From: Frankia sp. QA3
GTDB taxonomy: Bacteria > Actinomycetota > Actinomycetes > Frankiales > Frankiaceae
Direction: 5' to 3'
Length of the DNA stretch: 64,000 nucleotides
Assembly: GCF_000262465.1 (NCBI RefSeq)
Contig: NZ_CM001489.1
Coordinates: forward strand, 6,526,839 to 6,590,838
The notes beneath the pieces were generated by a model, which was not told the DNA's origin, did no database searches, and worked only from the letters and a program-made list of their open reading frames with translations. Position numbers and translations under genes: made by a program. Position 1 is the stretch's first letter; each line of letters starts with the position of its first letter. Below are positions 1 through 12,274 of the stretch, piece by piece.

Positions 1-256
1 GGATCGGCGGGAGCGGCGGGGGTGGGGGCAGCGTGGCGGCGGCGGGGGCGGTCAGCAGGACCTCGCCGGCGCCGGCGTGCTCCGACAGGGCGACGCCGGC
101 CGGGACGTCGGCGAGCCAGACGGTGAGCGGGTGCTCGTCGACGGTGCGCACGCGCTTGGAGCGCCCCACCGCGACCTCGTGCAGGAAGCGCACCAGCCGG
201 TGGCAGCGGTCGGCCAGCGCCGCGCGCTGCTCGGCGTCGGCGTGGGGTGCCGTCAC
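1..256 (-). CDS. Unidentified protein, N-terminal fragment cut by the window edge
   Basis: A minus-strand frame opens at a GTG at 254-256 and stays open to the window edge, giving about 85 residues. The readable stretch includes RLVRFLHEVAVGR and WLADVPAGVALSEHAG, which looks like the start of a real protein rather than noise. The pattern of a helical LxRFLxEV segment followed by an arginine-rich strand and WLADxP resembles the N-terminus of large actinobacterial AAA/helicase-like proteins, but that is only an impression. It is divergent from the EndoQ-UvrD gene across about 470 bp. Function not assigned. Confidence 0.45.
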   Translation of the reverse strand, partial: MTAPHADAEQRAALADRCHRLVRFLHEVAVGRSKRVRTVDEHPLTVWLADVPAGVALSEHAGAGEVLLTAPAAATLPPPPPLPPI

Positions 257-725
257 CGGGTCATCCGCGCCGCGCGCCGCGCGCCGGCGGCGGACAGGGC
301 GCGCCGCCCGTCGGGTGCCATCCGCCGTCCCTCCCGTTCCCTACCCTCCGCGTCGCCGCGATCGGGCCTTCGCAATGAAGCTCCGGGCTGTCTCGACTAC
401 GGGTCCGCCACGGAGCTCCGGGCTGTACCGAGCTCTCCGGGGTGCCGTGGATCGAGGGTCCTGCCGGGAAGCTCCGGGCCGCCGCGATCCGACCGGAATG
501 CCGCAACGTGCGAATCTCGACCTACGAATAATGACGGCTGTCCCCGGCGGGCGGCGGGCCGGGTGGCACGTCCGCGCGAGCCGCGCCGCGATCCGTCGGC
601 GGCCGACCGCCGTGGATAGACCGTGGCCTCGGTGTATGCCTGTCGTTGGCCGGTCGGCGCTCGAGGCAACCCCCTCGGCGTGCCGCCGCCGGCCGCCGCG
701 GGCGGATGCGACAACATACACATCC
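257..725. other. Divergent intergenic region with a short repeated motif
   Basis: Non-coding gap between the partial minus-strand gene and the EndoQ-UvrD gene. A 12-13 base motif, AGCTCCGGGCTG or AGCTCCGGGCCG, occurs in the same orientation near 379, 413 and 469. No convincing open frame with family similarity was seen. It presumably carries both divergent promoters. Confidence 0.4.
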
Positions 726-4274
<3,549 letters not shown>

Positions 4275-4290
4275 GCGCCCGCGAAAGACC

Positions 4291-5229
4291 TCAGCGCTTG
4301 CGCAGCACCATCGCGAGGTTCCAGGTGACGATCTCGCGGGCGCCGGGCACCTTCAGGATCACCTTCGCCCAGTCCGGCAGGTAGCGCGGCATCGCGTCGA
4401 GGATCTCGACGTCGGCACGGTGCCGCGCCCAGGACAGGGTGTCGGCGACCGACACCGGGAACAGCGTCCGGCCGTAGATGTTCTTCGGCGCCTGACCCTT
4501 GCGGCGCTCGAAGCGGGCCGCCGCCCGGTCACCGCCGAGGTAGTGCCACGGCGCGGTCTCGTGGCCGCCCCAGGGCGACAGCCAGTTGGTGTAGCTGAGG
4601 AAGATCAGCCCACCGGGGCGGGTGACCCGGACCAGCTCCGAGCACATCCGCCACGGGTCGGGGACGTGCTCCAGCACGTTGGACGTGTAGCACAGGTCGA
4701 CGCTGCCGGACAGGAACGGCAGGTCCAACGCACTGCCCCGGACGCGGCCGGGGACCTCGATGCCCCCGGCCTCCATCTCCGAGACGTCCGGCTCGACCCA
4801 GACGTAGCGGGCGCCGGCGTCGAGGAACGCCGAGCGGAAGTAGCCCGGACCGCCGCCGACGTCCAGCACGAGCTGGCCCGTCAGCGAGGTGTACCGCATG
4901 AGCTGGCGGACGGAGTCCGCGGCGATCAGCGAGTAGAACCCCGCCGGGTCGACGGGCTCCTTGCGGTGCGCGAGGAAGAGGGTCTTCGACCGGCCGAGGC
5001 CCCAGCCGGAGTACGGCAGCGTGCGCACGAGGGGTGCCTCGCCGTCCGGGGTGCCTGCGGGGCTGGTCGTGGGTGCCCGGGGGGCCGGCGTCGCCTGGGG
5101 GGCCGGTGCCGCCTGGGGGGCCGGTGCCGCCGGGGGGGTCGCGGGCCGCGCCGCGCCCGGCGAGGAGGGCCCCGCTGTCGCCGTCGTGGGCTCGGCGGAG
5201 GTCGCCGCGGATGCCGCCGTGTCAGACAT
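4291..5229 (-). CDS. SAM-dependent class I methyltransferase (Rv0224c-like)
   Basis: A 312-residue protein. The first about 65 residues are a low-complexity Ala/Pro/Thr region with several PAPQA-type repeats, so a shorter start is possible. The core has motif I LVLDVGGGPGYF, an acidic SAM-ribose position in VEPD, motif II/III RGSALDLPF, and post-motif VLEHVPDPWRM. A family-specific stretch, LSYTNWLSPWGGHETAPWHY, follows. This pattern resembles the mycobacterial Rv0224c-type methyltransferases of the cell-envelope lipid neighbourhood; the substrate is not deducible. It converges on the EndoQ-UvrD gene with a 16-bp gap and diverges from the alpha-oxoamine synthase. Confidence 0.8.
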   Translation of the reverse strand: MSDTAASAATSAEPTTATAGPSSPGAARPATPPAAPAPQAAPAPQATPAPRAPTTSPAGTPDGEAPLVRTLPYSGWGLGRSKTLFLAHRKEPVDPAGFYSLIAADSVRQLMRYTSLTGQLVLDVGGGPGYFRSAFLDAGARYVWVEPDVSEMEAGGIEVPGRVRGSALDLPFLSGSVDLCYTSNVLEHVPDPWRMCSELVRVTRPGGLIFLSYTNWLSPWGGHETAPWHYLGGDRAAARFERRKGQAPKNIYGRTLFPVSVADTLSWARHRADVEILDAMPRYLPDWAKVILKVPGAREIVTWNLAMVLRKR

Positions 5230-5785
5230 GGCGGGGACGATAACACTCCCGCCGTCGGGGCCCGCCGGCCCCGGGCGGGGGTCGTCGGTGCCCTGCCCGG
5301 CGGGTCTGCCGGGCCTGGCGGGAGCGGAGGGGACCCCGCGCGGCCGGCCCGGTTGGGCCAGGCAGTGGGTGAGGCCGTCGGGGAGGCCGAGCCCGGGGCC
5401 GGTCGGGCGGTCGGGCCGGTCGGGCGAGGCGGGTTGCGCGGTCCCCGGCCTATCGCCGCGCGGGCCTCGAGCGAAGTAGACGGAGCAACTCGCTACGTGT
5501 TTGCCCAGCTCATGCGCGATGTGTGGAATCGGCGGGTCCCGAGGTTTATCGTTTACCTGTTCAACGTTCCCTTGGTTCCGTTGGTATCTCCTCGTTCCCT
5601 GACCCCGGCGACGTGCGTTCCCGGTGAACCCAAGGATGGGTGATGGTAGTGGCGCGCCCGACTATCCAGCCGGATCCGATGAATTTCCAGAAACTCGGAT
5701 CCCCGCGGCATTCTGTGCTATTCGCGATCATCGTGGCGGGTCGCATGATCGCGTCGAGCCCTCGATCGGCCAGGTAGGGGCCGGG
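5230..5785. other. Divergent intergenic region
   Basis: About 556 bp between the divergent methyltransferase and oxoamine synthase genes. The right half (about 5490-5600) is distinctly less GC-rich than its surroundings and contains runs such as GTTTATCGTTTACCTGTTC, a likely promoter zone, but no clear -35/-10 pair was fixed. Open frames here are compositional artefacts without recognisable protein motifs. Confidence 0.35.
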
Positions 5786-7099
5786 ATGTCGCAGACCTTT
5801 GAAACCCTGGGCCGACCCGTGCCACCTGCGCCGGGCGCATTCTCCCCGGCCTGGCGGCACGTACTCGACCGGCCGCTGGGTATGCGTGCGGAACTCGACC
5901 GCATGCGCCGGCAGGCGCCCTTTTACGACGCGACGGTCGACGAGATCGACGGCCGCCGGATACGGATCGGTGACCACTGGCTCACCGATTTCGCCTCCTG
6001 TAACTATCTGGGCCTCGACCTCGACCGGGAGATCATCGATGCGGTTCCGGCGTACCTGGACCTGTGGGGAACGCATCCGAGCTGGTCACGGTTGATTGCC
6101 AGCCCACGCCCGTATGACGACATCGAGCGCACGCTGGCGGAGCTGCTCGGCGCCGAGGACGCGCTGTTGCTGCCGACCATCACCCATATCCAGCTCTCGG
6201 TGCTGCCGGCGCTGGTCGGCCGGGGCGCGCTGTTCGTCGAGCTCCACGCCCACCAGACCGCCCACGACGGGGCCGCGATGGTCGCCAGCCACGGCGGGAC
6301 CGTCGCACGGTTCCGCGAGGACCGGCTCGACCGGCTGGAACGGCGGCTGCGCACGGCCCCCCATCCCAGGGTGATCTGCGTCGACGGGGTACACAGCATG
6401 ACGGGCAACGGGCCGCCGCTCGCCGAGCTCCTCCCGCTCGCGCGCGCCCACGACGCGCTGCTCTACGTCGACGACGCGCACGGCTTCGGCGTCGTCGGGG
6501 AGCGTGGCCCCGACGAGTCGAGCCCGTACGGCAGCCGGGGCAACGGCATCGTGCGCCATCTCGGCGCCAGCTACGACAATCTGGTGCTCGTCGGCGGGTT
6601 CTCCAAGGCGTACTCGTCGCTGCTCGCGTTCGTCGCCTGCCCGACGGAGGTGAAGGAGTACCTGAAGTCCGCCGCCGGGCCGTATATCTTCTCCGGTCCG
6701 TCGCCGGTCGCGTCGCTGGCGACGGGCCTGGTCGGGCTGCGGGTCAACGAGCAGCGCGGCGAGGCGCTGCGGGCCCGGCTGCACCGGCTGACCAGCCGGT
6801 TCCTCGACGGGCTGCGCGGGCTGGGCCTGGCCACGCTCAACACCAGCGGGTTCCCGATCGTCGAGATCCCGCTGACGGATCCGGACCACGCCGACCCGCT
6901 GGGCCGCTTCCTGTACGAGCGGGGGGTCTTCGCCTCCGTGGTGCCCTTCCCCGTCGTCCCCCGCGACCAGGTCGGAGTGCGCGTGCAGATCACCGCCGCG
7001 AACACCGACGACGAGATCGATCACCTGCTCGCCGTCCTCGCCGAGGCCGGCGCCCGCTTCCCGCTGGTGGCGGCGACCAGCGCGCTCGATCCCGGCTGA
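5786..7099 (+). CDS. PLP-dependent alpha-oxoamine synthase family protein (BioF/KBL/SPT-like)
   Basis: ATG 5786 is preferred over an in-frame start 162 bp upstream because the family N-terminus begins here. The 437-residue fold-type I PLP enzyme shows FASCNYLGL (substrate region), HAHQTAHDG, the PLP-aspartate motif YVDDAHGFGVVGERG, and the Schiff-base lysine in GGFSKAYSS. Family members condense an acyl thioester with an amino acid (8-amino-7-oxononanoate, 2-amino-3-oxobutyrate, ketosphinganine, CAI-1). No other biotin gene is adjacent, so a bioF role is not supported. The divergent methyltransferase neighbour hints at lipid or signal-molecule metabolism; that is inference. Confidence 0.82.
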   Translation: MSQTFETLGRPVPPAPGAFSPAWRHVLDRPLGMRAELDRMRRQAPFYDATVDEIDGRRIRIGDHWLTDFASCNYLGLDLDREIIDAVPAYLDLWGTHPSWSRLIASPRPYDDIERTLAELLGAEDALLLPTITHIQLSVLPALVGRGALFVELHAHQTAHDGAAMVASHGGTVARFREDRLDRLERRLRTAPHPRVICVDGVHSMTGNGPPLAELLPLARAHDALLYVDDAHGFGVVGERGPDESSPYGSRGNGIVRHLGASYDNLVLVGGFSKAYSSLLAFVACPTEVKEYLKSAAGPYIFSGPSPVASLATGLVGLRVNEQRGEALRARLHRLTSRFLDGLRGLGLATLNTSGFPIVEIPLTDPDHADPLGRFLYERGVFASVVPFPVVPRDQVGVRVQITAANTDDEIDHLLAVLAEAGARFPLVAATSALDPG

Positions 7100-7127
7100 G
7101 CCGCCGGCATGCGCCCCCGACGGCCGG

Positions 7128-7964
7128 TCAGCCCGCGGGCGGCGCGAGGCGGGCGACGGGCCGCCGGTCGCGGTCGAGCCGGACGTCGGCGTCGCGCACC
7201 CGGGCCAGCACCGCGAGGTAGTCGGCCCGGGGAATCTCCAGCGCGCCGAGGTCGACGAGGTGGTCCGTCGCCATCTGGACGTCCATCAGCACGCCCCCGG
7301 CGGCGGCGAAGCGCGCGTCGAAGTCGGCGAGGGCGACCTTCGAGGCGTCGGTGCGGACGTGGAACATCGACTCGCCGGCGAACACGCCGCCGACCCCGAC
7401 CCCGTAGACGCCGCCGACGAGCTCGTCGCCGTCCCAGACCTCCAGGCTGTGCGCCCACCCCAGGGCGTGCAGCCGCGCGTAGCCGTCGATCAGCTCGTCG
7501 GTGATCCAGCCGGACGTGCCGTCGCGCTGGCAGCCCCGGACCACCTCGACGAAGGACTCGTCGACGGTCGTCGTCCACCCGCAGTTGCGCAGCCGCTTGC
7601 GCAGCGACCGGTTCACCCGCACCCCGCCGGTGGGGATCACCGCCCGCGGGTCGGGGCTCCACCAGGGCAGGTCGTAGCCGCCGGGACGGTCGGGGGACAG
7701 GTGGCGCACCCGGCGCGCGGCGACGGCGGCCCGCAGCAGGCCACGCAGGCCGCCCACCCCGCCCGCTGCCGGTTCCCCGGTGTCCTCGCCCCCCGGTTCG
7801 TCCCCGGTGGGCCACGGAAACGCCCCCGCCCGGTAGGCGCCGACCAGCGTCGCCGGGTCCAGCGTGCCGCCGACCGCGACCGGTGCCTGCCCGGGGCTGC
7901 GTAGCAGCGAGAAGCCGTCCCACACGGTGGGGCCCACCGCGCGGGGCGGCGCGGTCACCGCCAT
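7128..7964 (-). CDS. aat: Leucyl/phenylalanyl-tRNA--protein transferase
   Basis: ATG at 7962-7964 gives 278 residues. Family hallmarks are GAYRAGAFPW near residue 35, LPWWSPDPRAVI, the tRNA-side segment RSLRKRLRN, DGTSGWITDELIDGY, GWAHSLEVWD, and GESMFH. The enzyme moves Leu or Phe from aminoacyl-tRNA to N-terminal Arg/Lys of proteins, creating an N-degron for ClpS/ClpAP. Compared with E. coli Aat (about 234 residues) it has an internal Gly/Glu-rich insertion after the FPW motif. The start lies 10 bp inside the 3' end of the upstream GGDEF/EAL gene, so translation is likely coupled. Confidence 0.9.
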   Translation of the reverse strand: MAVTAPPRAVGPTVWDGFSLLRSPGQAPVAVGGTLDPATLVGAYRAGAFPWPTGDEPGGEDTGEPAAGGVGGLRGLLRAAVAARRVRHLSPDRPGGYDLPWWSPDPRAVIPTGGVRVNRSLRKRLRNCGWTTTVDESFVEVVRGCQRDGTSGWITDELIDGYARLHALGWAHSLEVWDGDELVGGVYGVGVGGVFAGESMFHVRTDASKVALADFDARFAAAGGVLMDVQMATDHLVDLGALEIPRADYLAVLARVRDADVRLDRDRRPVARLAPPAG

Positions 7965-10435
7965 GGGCTGCCCGCCGGCGTCGAGCCGGGGGCCACCGGA
8001 GTGTTCAGCACGGCACCCTCCCTCGTTGGGACGAGGCCGCCGGCGCGGCGTGCCCCGCGGTCGGCCACCGGGTCGCGGATCGCCTCCCGGCCGCTCACCT
8101 CGCGGGGCGTCGCGGGCCCTGTCGCCTCCCGCGTGGTCGCCTCCCGCGTGGCCGCCTCCCGCGTCGCGGTCTCCAGGTCGATCGTGCCAGCCGGCGCGAC
8201 CTGTTGCCGGAGTTGTTCGGTAACCAGCTCGGACGGGCCGGGTTCGCCGAGGAAGTAGCCCTGGGCCAGGTCGCAGCCGACGTCGCGCAGCATCCGCATC
8301 GCCGCCGCGGTCTCCACCCCCTCGACGACGATCCGCAGGTCGAGGGCGTGCGCCAGGCTCACGGTGGACCGCACGATCGCCTCGGCCCGGCGGTCGTCCT
8401 CCACCCGCTGGATGAACGACTTGTCGAGCTTGAGCACGTTCACCGGCAGTTCGAGCAGCCGCGCCAGCGACGAGTAGCCGGTGCCGTAGTCGTCGACGGC
8501 GATGCCGATGCCGAGCGCCCGCAGCTCCCCGAGCACGGTGGCCGACCGCACCCGGTCGAGCATGAGCGTCGTCTCGGTGATCTCCAGCTCCAGCGCGGCC
8601 GGGCTCAGGCCGAAGCCGGCGAGCATCCCGCTGACCTGCTCGGGGAAGCCCCGATCGAGCAGGTCGGAAGCGGACAGGTTGACCGCGACGGCGACGTCGA
8701 GGCCGGCGGCGTGCCAGCGCCGGCACTGGTCGAGCGCGGTGTGCAGCACCTCGATCGTCAGCATCCGCATGAACCCGGCCTGCTCGGCCAGCGGGACGAA
8801 CTCCTCCGGGCCGAGCAGGCCCCGGGTCGGGTGCCGCCAGCGGACGAGGGCCTCGACGGCGTCCGCCCGCCCGGAGCTGAGATCGACCTTGACCTGGTAA
8901 TGCACCTCCAGTTGGCCGGTGCCGAGGGCGGCCCGCAGCGACTCGATCATGTCCAGCCGGACGAGGCTGTTCACGTCGGCGCCCGGGCGGTAGGACTCCA
9001 CGCCGGTGCGGCTCGACTTCGCCGCGTACATCGCCACATCGGCGCGCTGCAGCAGGGTGTGGGCGTCCTGGGCATGGTCCGGGTAGACCGCCGCACCGAT
9101 GCTCGCGCCGACGTGCAGTGTCACGCCCCCGACGTCGAAGGGATCGGCGAGCACGGTCAGCACCCGGTCGGCCACCCGGCGGGCGGCGTCGGCGTCGGCG
9201 TGTTCGAGCAGCACCGCGAACTCGTCGCCGCCGAGGCGGGCGTGCAGGTCTCCCGGGCGCAGGGCGTCGGAGATGCGGGTGCCGACCTGGGTCAGCAGCG
9301 CGTCCCCGACCTGGTGGCCGAGCGAGTCGTTGATCTCCTTGAACCGGTCGAGGTCGAGCAGCAGCAGGGCGAAGGTGTCCGGTCCGGTGGTGTGCTGCTC
9401 GGCCCGCGTCAGCCGCTCGATGAAGCCACGACGGTTGGCCAGGCCGGTCAGGTCGTCGGTGCGGGCCAGCACCCTGCTCTCCGCGAGCTGCTGGACCTCG
9501 ATGAAGGTGAAGGCCGCGCGGGTCAGAGCGGACAGCACCGTCGCCGCCGCGAGCGCCACGGTGACCGCCGGCAGGTCGATCGCGGCGCCGAGCACCAGCA
9601 GGCCCAGCGCGACCGTCGCGAGCACCAGCGGCACGGCGATGACGCCCCAGCCGGACATCTTCGCCGGCGGCTGCCAGCGCGGGCGCAGCCAGGACGCCAG
9701 CGCCGGCATGAGCACCGAGAGCAGCCACAGGCTGGACAGCACGCCGTTCGACGGCTTGCCACCGGCGGTGACGATCACGAGCAGCAGCGAGTCGGCCAGG
9801 GCGAAGCTCATCAGCCCGGCGCCCAGCAGCCACCACACCCGGCCCGGACGCCAGCCGAGCAGCCCGAACACGGTGACGACGAGCAGGATCAGCAGCAGGT
9901 CCGCCAGCGGGTAGATGACGTTGACGGTCATCGTCCACGCGCTGTACTCGGGGTTGGCCCGTGCCATCGCCACCCCGATGCCGCTGGTCAGCGCGGCCAC
10001 GCCGAGCAGCCCGACGAACGCGTCCAGCCAGATGCTGCGGTGCAGCCGGACCAGCCGCCGGCGCAGCAGCAGGATCACGGCGACGTAGCAGGCCGGGTAG
10101 AACAGCAGCCAGGCGAGATCCGCCAGCGACGGCTGGATGTCCCCGCCCTGGCTGTCCACGGTGACGTTGTGGTAGATGGTCCCGCAGCCGTAGCTGATCA
10201 ACCCGACGCCGAGCAGCGCCCACGGCGCGCGCTCACCGCGGACGAGGACGGCCCGGGACACGCAGATCAGGCCGGAGCCGATGGCGACGCCGTAGCTCAG
10301 CGACCGGGCCTCGTCGCCGAAGCGCGGCATGTCCACGAACGAGGCGACGGACAGGGCGAGCGTGGCGAGGATGAGCAGCAGCTGGGCGAGCCGCACCAGG
10401 CGAAAACGGCGCGGGGGAGGTGGCGATGTGGTCAA
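7955..10435 (-). CDS. Membrane-bound GGDEF-EAL cyclic-di-GMP enzyme
   Basis: An 826-residue protein. Roughly residues 1-315 form about ten hydrophobic segments (a MASE-like sensor region). The GGDEF domain begins at about 323 (RTDDLTGLANRRGF) and carries an intact RLGGDEF active site near 400 with an RPGD inhibitory site five residues before GGDEF. The EAL domain (about 500-745) retains VEALVRW, NLSASD, ELEITET, DDYGTGYSS, KLDKSFI and VVEGVET, so both cyclase and phosphodiesterase activities look possible. The C-terminal tail is Thr/Arg/Glu-rich and encoded partly by a 15-bp tandem repeat. It overlaps aat by 10 bp and probably shares its transcript. Confidence 0.9.
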   Translation of the reverse strand: MTTSPPPPRRFRLVRLAQLLLILATLALSVASFVDMPRFGDEARSLSYGVAIGSGLICVSRAVLVRGERAPWALLGVGLISYGCGTIYHNVTVDSQGGDIQPSLADLAWLLFYPACYVAVILLLRRRLVRLHRSIWLDAFVGLLGVAALTSGIGVAMARANPEYSAWTMTVNVIYPLADLLLILLVVTVFGLLGWRPGRVWWLLGAGLMSFALADSLLLVIVTAGGKPSNGVLSSLWLLSVLMPALASWLRPRWQPPAKMSGWGVIAVPLVLATVALGLLVLGAAIDLPAVTVALAAATVLSALTRAAFTFIEVQQLAESRVLARTDDLTGLANRRGFIERLTRAEQHTTGPDTFALLLLDLDRFKEINDSLGHQVGDALLTQVGTRISDALRPGDLHARLGGDEFAVLLEHADADAARRVADRVLTVLADPFDVGGVTLHVGASIGAAVYPDHAQDAHTLLQRADVAMYAAKSSRTGVESYRPGADVNSLVRLDMIESLRAALGTGQLEVHYQVKVDLSSGRADAVEALVRWRHPTRGLLGPEEFVPLAEQAGFMRMLTIEVLHTALDQCRRWHAAGLDVAVAVNLSASDLLDRGFPEQVSGMLAGFGLSPAALELEITETTLMLDRVRSATVLGELRALGIGIAVDDYGTGYSSLARLLELPVNVLKLDKSFIQRVEDDRRAEAIVRSTVSLAHALDLRIVVEGVETAAAMRMLRDVGCDLAQGYFLGEPGPSELVTEQLRQQVAPAGTIDLETATREAATREATTREATGPATPREVSGREAIRDPVADRGARRAGGLVPTREGAVLNTPVAPGSTPAGSPWR
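8121..8165. repeat. 15-bp tandem repeat inside the GGDEF-EAL gene
   Basis: Three copies of GTCGCCTCCCGCGTG (the last with two changes) at 8121-8135, 8136-8150 and 8151-8165. The 15-bp unit keeps the minus-strand reading frame and encodes a repeated A-T-R-E-A type pentapeptide in the C-terminal tail. Confidence 0.85.
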
Positions 10436-11002
10436 CCGGTCATCCCCCCGCCGGATGCTTCGCGCGGGCCCGCGAGCCGGGCCCCCGGTTGCGGCCCGGC
10501 GCGGTCGGCGTGCGCGAGCCGGCAGACCGCCCGCTCCGGCGCGCCGTCCGCCGGGCCGCCCGCCGGGCGCGGACCGGACCGCGTGGCCGACCCCGCCGGC
10601 CCGGGCTCCGCCCCGGAGCTCGCGTGCTGGTCACCGGACGTGACCGTCGGCGCGGCGGACGAGGCGATGCCACGACCTTCACGCAAAAGGGTACGGATAC
10701 CCCGGAGGCCCCGCCACCCGGGCCTCCAGCGGCCGCCCTGGCGGCTACCGGACGGAACATGCCTGGATTGTCGTCCATCCAGGTTTCCCGGCATTACGGG
10801 TGGAAGTCCGTCGCGGGATGCCTGTGGTGATGTTGGGTCTGGTGGGCGTGCGCGGCGGGGATGCCGTTTCAAATGCGACTCTCCGCGTACGGATGTGGTG
10901 GCTGCCGTCACCCGTGGGAGCTTGTCCGTCGCGGGTTCCGGTCGCCTTGAGGGAGAAACGACAGTCCGTCTCCGCGCCGGCGGGGGCGGGGAAGGAGCAC
11001 CC
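10436..11002. other. Divergent intergenic region
   Basis: About 567 bp between the divergent GGDEF-EAL and luciferase-like genes. It holds a 7-bp inverted repeat CCTGGAT/ATCCAGG at 10762-10782 with an 8-base loop, and a purine-rich Shine-Dalgarno just before 11003. No credible coding sequence was found. Confidence 0.35.
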
Positions 11003-11887
11003 ATGCAGATCGGTCTGTCGCTGCCCGACTTCACCTCGCCGCAGGGCCCGGAGCGGCTCGGGGAGGAGTTGGCGGACGTCGCCCGGACCGCCGACGCGGC
11101 CGGCTTCGATCACCTGTCGGTCATGGACCACTTCTTCCAGATCCCGATGGTCGGCCCGGCCGAGAACGAGATGCTGGAGGCTTACACCACCCTGGGCTTT
11201 CTCGCCGCCCACACCCGGCGGGTGAAGCTGCTCACGCTGGTCACCGGGACCGTCTACCGTGCCCCGGGCGCCCTCGCCAAGATCATTAGTACGCTCGACG
11301 TCCTCTCGGGCGGTCGGGCCTGGCTCGGCATCGGGGCGGCCTGGTACGAGGCGGAGGCGGCGGGCCTCGGCCTGCCGTTCCCGCCGCTCGCCGAACGGTT
11401 CGAACGCCTGGCGGAGACCCTCGAGGTCTGCCTGCGGATGTGGAGCGACGACGAGAGCCCCTATTCCGGCCGGCATTACCAGCTGGCCCGGCCGCTCAAC
11501 TCGCCGCAGGTGCTTACCCGGCCGCATCCGCCCATTCTGATCGGCGGCGGCGGAGAACGAAAGACGCTGCGGCTGGTGGCCCGCTACGCCCAGGCATGCA
11601 ATCTTTTTCCCGGGCCGGAGCTACCGCGCAAGCTCGACGTCCTACGGGCGCACTGCGAGGCGGTGGGGCGGGACTACGACGACATCCTCAAGACCACGAC
11701 CTATTCCTTTGACGTCGGACCTGACGGGGATCGGGTCGAAAGGATTCTCGACGACCTGGGTCGGCTGGCCGAACTCGGCGTCCAGGCGGTGCTCGGCGGC
11801 GTGCGGGACGTGTGGCGGCTCGAACCGTTGCACATCCTCGGCGAGCGGGTGATCCCGCTGGCGGCGGAGCTCGGCACCGCGCCCTGA
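11003..11887 (+). CDS. LLM-class F420-dependent oxidoreductase
   Basis: ATG 11003 has the Shine-Dalgarno GAAGGAG 6 bases upstream, and the family starts MQIGLSLPDF. The 294-residue TIM-barrel protein of the bacterial luciferase-like superfamily shows the N-terminal strand, FDHLSVMDHFFQIP, LLTLVTGTVYRAPG, KIISTLDVLSGGRAWLGIG, and RPHPPILIGGGGERKTLRL. These are typical of actinobacterial F420-dependent (or FMN-dependent) TIGR03560-like enzymes. The substrate is unknown. It appears to be a single transcription unit, followed by a strong hairpin. Confidence 0.85.
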   Translation: MQIGLSLPDFTSPQGPERLGEELADVARTADAAGFDHLSVMDHFFQIPMVGPAENEMLEAYTTLGFLAAHTRRVKLLTLVTGTVYRAPGALAKIISTLDVLSGGRAWLGIGAAWYEAEAAGLGLPFPPLAERFERLAETLEVCLRMWSDDESPYSGRHYQLARPLNSPQVLTRPHPPILIGGGGERKTLRLVARYAQACNLFPGPELPRKLDVLRAHCEAVGRDYDDILKTTTYSFDVGPDGDRVERILDDLGRLAELGVQAVLGGVRDVWRLEPLHILGERVIPLAAELGTAP

Positions 11888-11917
11888 GGCGGCCCGCGGG
11901 TGGGGCCGGCGTGGAAC

Positions 11918-11966
11918 GGCCGGTTCCGGGTGGGCCGGTCTTGGCCCTGCCCACCCGGAACCGGCC
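11918..11966 (+). terminator. Strong hairpin terminator
   Basis: A perfect 18-bp inverted repeat (11918-11935 with 11949-11966) around a 13-base loop, starting 30 bp after the stop of the LLM gene. There is no U-tract, as is usual in high-GC actinobacteria. Confidence 0.75.
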
Positions 11967-12274
11967 TGGGTGCCGGTCTTCGAGGGGGCCATTCGTGGCC
12001 GACCGGCACCCGGAGTGCGGCACCACGGCCGGGGACCTCCCGTCTACCCGAGCGGAGCCGCGTGACCTCGAGTCCATCGCGCCCCGCGCTGCCTGACCAG
12101 GTCACCCGGGAGGTGATCGTCCGGGCAGGCCGGTGACCGGACAGACTGACGACCGGACAGAAAAGGGACATCGAGGATGCGTCGGTTCCGGTTCCGGTAA
12201 TTCTGCCCGTTCGTCTCATCCCACTGACTATCCTGATCTCGGCGTGAGAGCGGTGGCGAGGGAACGGAGTCGAC

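Noticed and set aside
5624-5785. Upstream in-frame start for the alpha-oxoamine synthase adding 54 residues
   Set aside because: The extension has no family similarity and the protein family begins near ATG 5786.
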